Source of the DNA: Streptomyces barkulensis
GTDB taxonomy: Bacteria; Actinomycetota; Actinomycetes; Streptomycetales; Streptomycetaceae
DNA: 64,000 nucleotides
Reading direction: 5' to 3'
NCBI RefSeq assembly: GCF_002843305.1
Contig: NZ_PGSG01000108.1
Coordinates: forward strand, 62,001-126,000
Shown here: piece after piece, positions 60,352-64,000 of the stretch
How positions within the stretch are numbered: position 1 is the first letter of the stretch
Layout: each line of letters starts with the position of its first letter
The notes under the pieces: generated by a model
What the model saw: only the letters and a program-made list of their open reading frames with translations
The model's database searches: none
What the model was told of the DNA's origin: nothing
Program-made: the position numbers and the translations under genes

Positions 60352-63300
60352 TCAGTTCGGGGGCAGCCAGCCCACCTGGACCAGCGGGGCCCCGCGCTTG
60401 CGGGAGACGAAGTGGCCCCGGCCGGGCGGCATCGGCCGGCCGCGGACGTTGCCGAGGAGGTCTCCCTCGCCGGGGTCGGCGGAGAGGACCACACCCTGGG
60501 CCCCGAGCTCCTTGATGCGCTGCATGAACGGCTCGTAGGAGGCGCGGGAGGCCCCGGCGGAGCTGCGGGCGATGATGAAGCAGACGCCGATGTCCCGGGC
60601 GAAGGGCAGGTGCTCGGCGAGCATCGCCAGCGGGTTGCCGCTGGAGGTGGAGACCAGCTCGTAGTCGTCGATGACCATGAACATCTTCGGGCCGTGCCAC
60701 CAGCTGCGGTCGCGCAGCTGCTGCGGGGTGACGTCCTCCGGCGGGGTGCGCTTCTCCATCAGGTCCTTCATCGCGGCCATGTGCGTGTCCATGGCGTTGG
60801 ACATGGCGGCGTACACGATCAGGTGGGAGTCGGGGACGTCGCCCAGCAGCGAGCGCCGGTAGTCGGCGACGACGATGCGCGCCTCGTCGGGCGTGTAGCG
60901 CTCGCAGATCTGCTTGGCCAGCAGGCGCAGCAGCGCCGTCTTGCCCGACTCGCTCTCGCCGAAGACCAGGAAGAACGGGTCGGTCTCGAAGTCGACGAAG
61001 ACCGGCTGCAGGGTGTTCTCGTCGATGCCGAAGGCGACGCCGTACCGCGGGTGGTCGCCGCCCCCGGGCAGCCTGTCGGCGGGCAGCTCGCGCGGCAGCA
61101 GCCGCACCGGCGGGGCCGCGGGCCCCTGCCAGGCGTCGGCCACCGTCCGGGTCAGCGCGGCGGTGGCGTCGGAGAGCTCCTCGTCGGAGGCGACACCGTC
61201 GATACGCGGCACCGCGGTCATGAAGTGCAGCTTCTCCGGCGTCTGGCCGCGCCCGGGGACGCCGGTGGGCACGTTCGCCGCGACCTTGCGGTCGAACTCC
61301 GAGTCCATGGTGTCGCCCAGCCGCAGCTCCAGCCGGTTCAGCAGCTGGTCCTTCAGGGCCGGCCGCACCTCCATGTACCGGGAGGCCGCCACCACGACGT
61401 GGATGCCGTAGCCCAGACCGCGGGAGGCGATGTCGGTGACGACGGCCTCCAGCATCTCGTACTCCTGCTTGAAGGCGCCCCAGCCGTCGATGACCAGGAA
61501 CACATCACCCCACGGCTGGTCTGTGATCTCCCCGCGGGCCCGGCGGCGCCGGAAGGTGGCGATGGAGTCGACGCCGCTGGCCCGGAAGTACTCCTCGCGC
61601 TGGTTGAGCACACCGGCGACCTCGGCCACGGTCCGCCGTACCCGCTCCGGGTCCAGCCGGGAGGCGATGCCGCCCACGTGCGGCAGGTCCCTCACGGCCG
61701 TCAGACCGCCGCCGCCGAAATCCAGCCCGTAGAACTGGACCTCCTGCGGGGTGTGGGTGAGGGCGAAGGAGGCGATCAGGGTGCGCAGCAGGGTGGACTT
61801 GCCCGACTGCGGACCGCCGACGACCAGCATGTGGCCCGCGGCGCCGGAGAAGTCCCGCAGCAGCATCTCGCGCCGCTGTTCGAACGGCTTGTCCACCAGG
61901 CCCAGAGGCACCGTCAGCCGGCCCGCGTGCTGGTAGTCCGGCTGGGTCAGACCGCGGCCGGGGGCCACCGTCAGACCGGGCAGCAGCTCGTCCAGCGGCG
62001 ACGCCTGGTCCAGCGGCGGCAGCCACACCTGGTGGGCGGCCGGACCCTGGTTCTCCAGCCGGCGCACGACGACGTCCAGAACGGTGTCGGCCAGCGCGTC
62101 GTCGTCGGCGGGGGCGGCGGGCACGGGGGCCGGGGCGGGCTCGGCGCGCCGGGGGGCGGGCACCGGCACCGGCCTGGCGGTGAAGAGCACCGGCCGGCGC
62201 TCGGCGGGCAGCGGCCCGCCGGCGGCCCCGGCGGAGACGGAGGCGCCGGAGCGGTAGGTCCCGGAGACGTAGGCGGCCTTGAAGCGGACCATCTCGTCGG
62301 TGCCGAACTTCAGATAGCCCGAGCCGGGCACCGACGGCAGGTGGTACGCGTCCGGCACGCCCAGCGCCGCGCGGGACTCGGCCGCGGAGAAGGTGCGCAG
62401 ACCGATCCGGTACGACAGATAGGTCTCCAGACCGCGCAGCCGGCCCTCCTCCAGACGCTGCGAGGCCAGCAGCAGGTGCACGCCCAGCGAACGGCCGATG
62501 CGGCCGATCTGGATGAACATGTCGATGAAGTCCGGCTTGGCCGTCAGCAGTTCGCTGAACTCGTCGATGACCAGCACCAGCGAGGGCAGCGGGATCAGCG
62601 GGGCGCCCGCGGCCCGGGCCCGCTCGTAGTCGTGGATGTTGGCGTAGTTGCCGGCGTCGCGCAGCAGTTCCTGGCGGCGGTTGAGCTCGCCGCGGATGGA
62701 GTCGCCCATGCGGTCGACCAGCGAGAGGTCGTCGGCCAGGTTGGTGATCACGGCCGCCACGTGCGGCATCTGCGACATCCCGGCGAAGGTCGCGCCGCCC
62801 TTGAAGTCCGCCAGCACGAAGTTCAGCGTCTCCGAGGAGTGCGTGACCGCCAGGCCCAGCACCAGGGTGCGCAGCAGCTCCGACTTGCCCGAACCGGTCG
62901 CGCCGACGCACAGGCCGTGCGGGCCCATGCCGTCCTGCGCGGCCTCCTTCAGGTCCAGCATGACCGGCTGGCCGGCCTCGCCCACGCCGATGGGCACCCG
63001 CAGCCGCTCGGCCGTCGACCGTGGCCGCCAGGTGCGCCGTACGTCGACCGAGGCGGCGTCGCCCAGGCTCAGCAGGTCGGTGAACTCCAGGTTCGCCAGC
63101 AGCGGTTCGTCGTCGTCGCCGCCCGTGCCCATGCGCAGCGGGGCGAGCTGGCGGGCCAGTGCCTCGGCGGCCTCGGCGGAGAGGGAGTCGGGCCGGCCCT
63201 GGTACACCGCGCCGTGCGCCGACTCCAGCCGCAGCTCGCCGGGGTGTACGACCACCGACAGACCGCCGCGCGGACTGCCGATGTCACCGGGGACGACCTC

Positions 63301-64000
63301 GATGACGGTGACACCCTGCAGCCCCTCGGCGGAGGCCAGCATCGAGTCCGGGGGCACCACGGAGCCGCCGTCCAGCACGACCACCACGTGCGGCTGGTCC
63401 AGCAGCGGCGGTGCGGAGGAGTTGAAGCGGGGGCGGCCCTCCAGTTTCGCGCCCAGCAGATGCTCCAGGCCCGCGGGGTCGCCCGTGATCAGCCGCCCGC
63501 TGCCCGCGCCGTCGGCGACACCGGAGACCTGGACGTGGGGCAGCCACTTGGCCCACTCCCAGCGCTCGGCGCCGTCCCGCCCGGTCACCACGCCGACCAT
63601 CAGGTCCTCGGGGGAGTGCAGGGTGACCAGGGAGGCGAGCATGGCGCGGACGGCACCGTGCACCGAGTCCGGGTCGCCGCTCACCGTCAGGTGGTAGAAG
63701 GCGCGCAGGGAGACGGCCATCGGCAGGTTCGCGACGGTGCCCTGCGTCTGCAGGAACTGGTGCATCGCGCCGGCCGTCAGCGGCTCCAGCTCGTCCACCG
63801 GAGCCGTCTCCGGAGCCACCAGCGCGGTGGCGAGCCGCTGCTCGCCCAGGCCGACACGCACGTGCACGAAGTCGTCGTCGCTCGCACGCCGTTCCCACAC
63901 CCGGCTGGGCGCCTCCCCGGCGAAGCGCGGGGAGGACTCGGCGACCAGGGCCCACAGCTGGTCCGGCGAGGGGTGCAGGTAGTACTGCGCGTCCCGCTGC
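60352..64000 (-). CDS. eccC: Type VII secretion ATPase EccC (FtsK/SpoIIIE), N-terminus beyond window
   Basis: At least 1216 residues are visible and the frame is still open at the edge. Three FtsK/SpoIIIE ATPase modules are present, so EccCa and EccCb are fused. Their Walker A motifs are GATGSGKS (62881-62904), GGPQSGKS (61795-61818) and GESESGKT (60937-60960). Walker B reads VIDEF in the first module but VIDGW and VIDDY in the second and third, which lack the catalytic Glu. EccC is the motor and substrate receptor of the ESX system. The membrane spans expected near the N-terminus lie outside the window. Confidence 0.94.
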   Translation of the reverse strand, partial: QRDAQYYLHPSPDQLWALVAESSPRFAGEAPSRVWERRASDDDFVHVRVGLGEQRLATALVAPETAPVDELEPLTAGAMHQFLQTQGTVANLPMAVSLRAFYHLTVSGDPDSVHGAVRAMLASLVTLHSPEDLMVGVVTGRDGAERWEWAKWLPHVQVSGVADGAGSGRLITGDPAGLEHLLGAKLEGRPRFNSSAPPLLDQPHVVVVLDGGSVVPPDSMLASAEGLQGVTVIEVVPGDIGSPRGGLSVVVHPGELRLESAHGAVYQGRPDSLSAEAAEALARQLAPLRMGTGGDDDEPLLANLEFTDLLSLGDAASVDVRRTWRPRSTAERLRVPIGVGEAGQPVMLDLKEAAQDGMGPHGLCVGATGSGKSELLRTLVLGLAVTHSSETLNFVLADFKGGATFAGMSQMPHVAAVITNLADDLSLVDRMGDSIRGELNRRQELLRDAGNYANIHDYERARAAGAPLIPLPSLVLVIDEFSELLTAKPDFIDMFIQIGRIGRSLGVHLLLASQRLEEGRLRGLETYLSYRIGLRTFSAAESRAALGVPDAYHLPSVPGSGYLKFGTDEMVRFKAAYVSGTYRSGASVSAGAAGGPLPAERRPVLFTARPVPVPAPRRAEPAPAPVPAAPADDDALADTVLDVVVRRLENQGPAAHQVWLPPLDQASPLDELLPGLTVAPGRGLTQPDYQHAGRLTVPLGLVDKPFEQRREMLLRDFSGAAGHMLVVGGPQSGKSTLLRTLIASFALTHTPQEVQFYGLDFGGGGLTAVRDLPHVGGIASRLDPERVRRTVAEVAGVLNQREEYFRASGVDSIATFRRRRARGEITDQPWGDVFLVIDGWGAFKQEYEMLEAVVTDIASRGLGYGIHVVVAASRYMEVRPALKDQLLNRLELRLGDTMDSEFDRKVAANVPTGVPGRGQTPEKLHFMTAVPRIDGVASDEELSDATAALTRTVADAWQGPAAPPVRLLPRELPADRLPGGGDHPRYGVAFGIDENTLQPVFVDFETDPFFLVFGESESGKTALLRLLAKQICERYTPDEARIVVADYRRSLLGDVPDSHLIVYAAMSNAMDTHMAAMKDLMEKRTPPEDVTPQQLRDRSWWHGPKMFMVIDDYELVSTSSGNPLAMLAEHLPFARDIGVCFIIARSSAGASRASYEPFMQRIKELGAQGVVLSADPGEGDLLGNVRGRPMPPGRGHFVSRKRGAPLVQVGWLPPN

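Overview
The window is a stretch of very GC-rich chromosome with strong third-position GC, many GTG starts and translationally coupled genes. Gene families such as XRE/DUF397 pairs, a Streptomyces-type ESX (type VII secretion) locus and the dxr-to-ribF housekeeping block point to Streptomyces or a close relative. No rRNA, tRNA, CRISPR array, transposase or integrase was seen.

Region 1 (1-14.8 kb) is mostly a carbohydrate-uptake and breakdown locus. It follows the start of a secreted protein and an aldehyde dehydrogenase. It holds a GH3 beta-glycosidase, a lipoprotein sugar-binding protein with two CUT1-type permeases (no ATPase), a GH42 beta-galactosidase, a GH31 enzyme of alpha-xylosidase type and a LacI-family regulator. 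Four near-identical palindromes around GAAGCGCTTC sit in front of the divergent GH3/binding-protein pair and in front of the lacI gene. The three glycosidases lack signal peptides. Together they match the activities needed to dismantle imported xyloglucan oligosaccharides.

Region 2 (14.8-25.7 kb) is accessory. It carries an acyl-CoA dehydrogenase, a MarR/EamA-exporter/NAD(P)-binding trio, a VapBC toxin-antitoxin pair, and a roughly 3.2-kb segment bounded by an exact 35-bp direct repeat that matches the 3' end of a GNAT gene. Inside this segment are a small helical protein, a WXG-like/lytic-transglycosylase-like protein coupled to it, and a lipoprotein built from two repeats. After it come the GNAT gene, a DUF397/XRE pair and three small overlapping genes.

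Region 3 (25.7-43.8 kb) is conserved housekeeping: dxr, a site-2 protease and ispG (MEP isoprenoid pathway), two GNATs, proS, a kinase-fold protein with altered metal-site residues, a lipoprotein/ferritin-like pair, then rimP-nusA-ylxR-infB-ylxP-rbfA-truB-ribF (ribosome maturation, transcription, translation and flavin synthesis).

Region 4 (43.8-64 kb) is an ESX/type VII secretion locus: a repeat-rich ParA/MinD-like ATPase, an unknown protein, EccE, EccB, two mycosin proteases, two WXG100 proteins, several larger WXG-type candidate substrates and most of EccC. EccD is not in the window and could lie beyond the right edge. The WXG-like proteins of region 2 could use this same secretion machine, which is an inference from fold and not from linkage.
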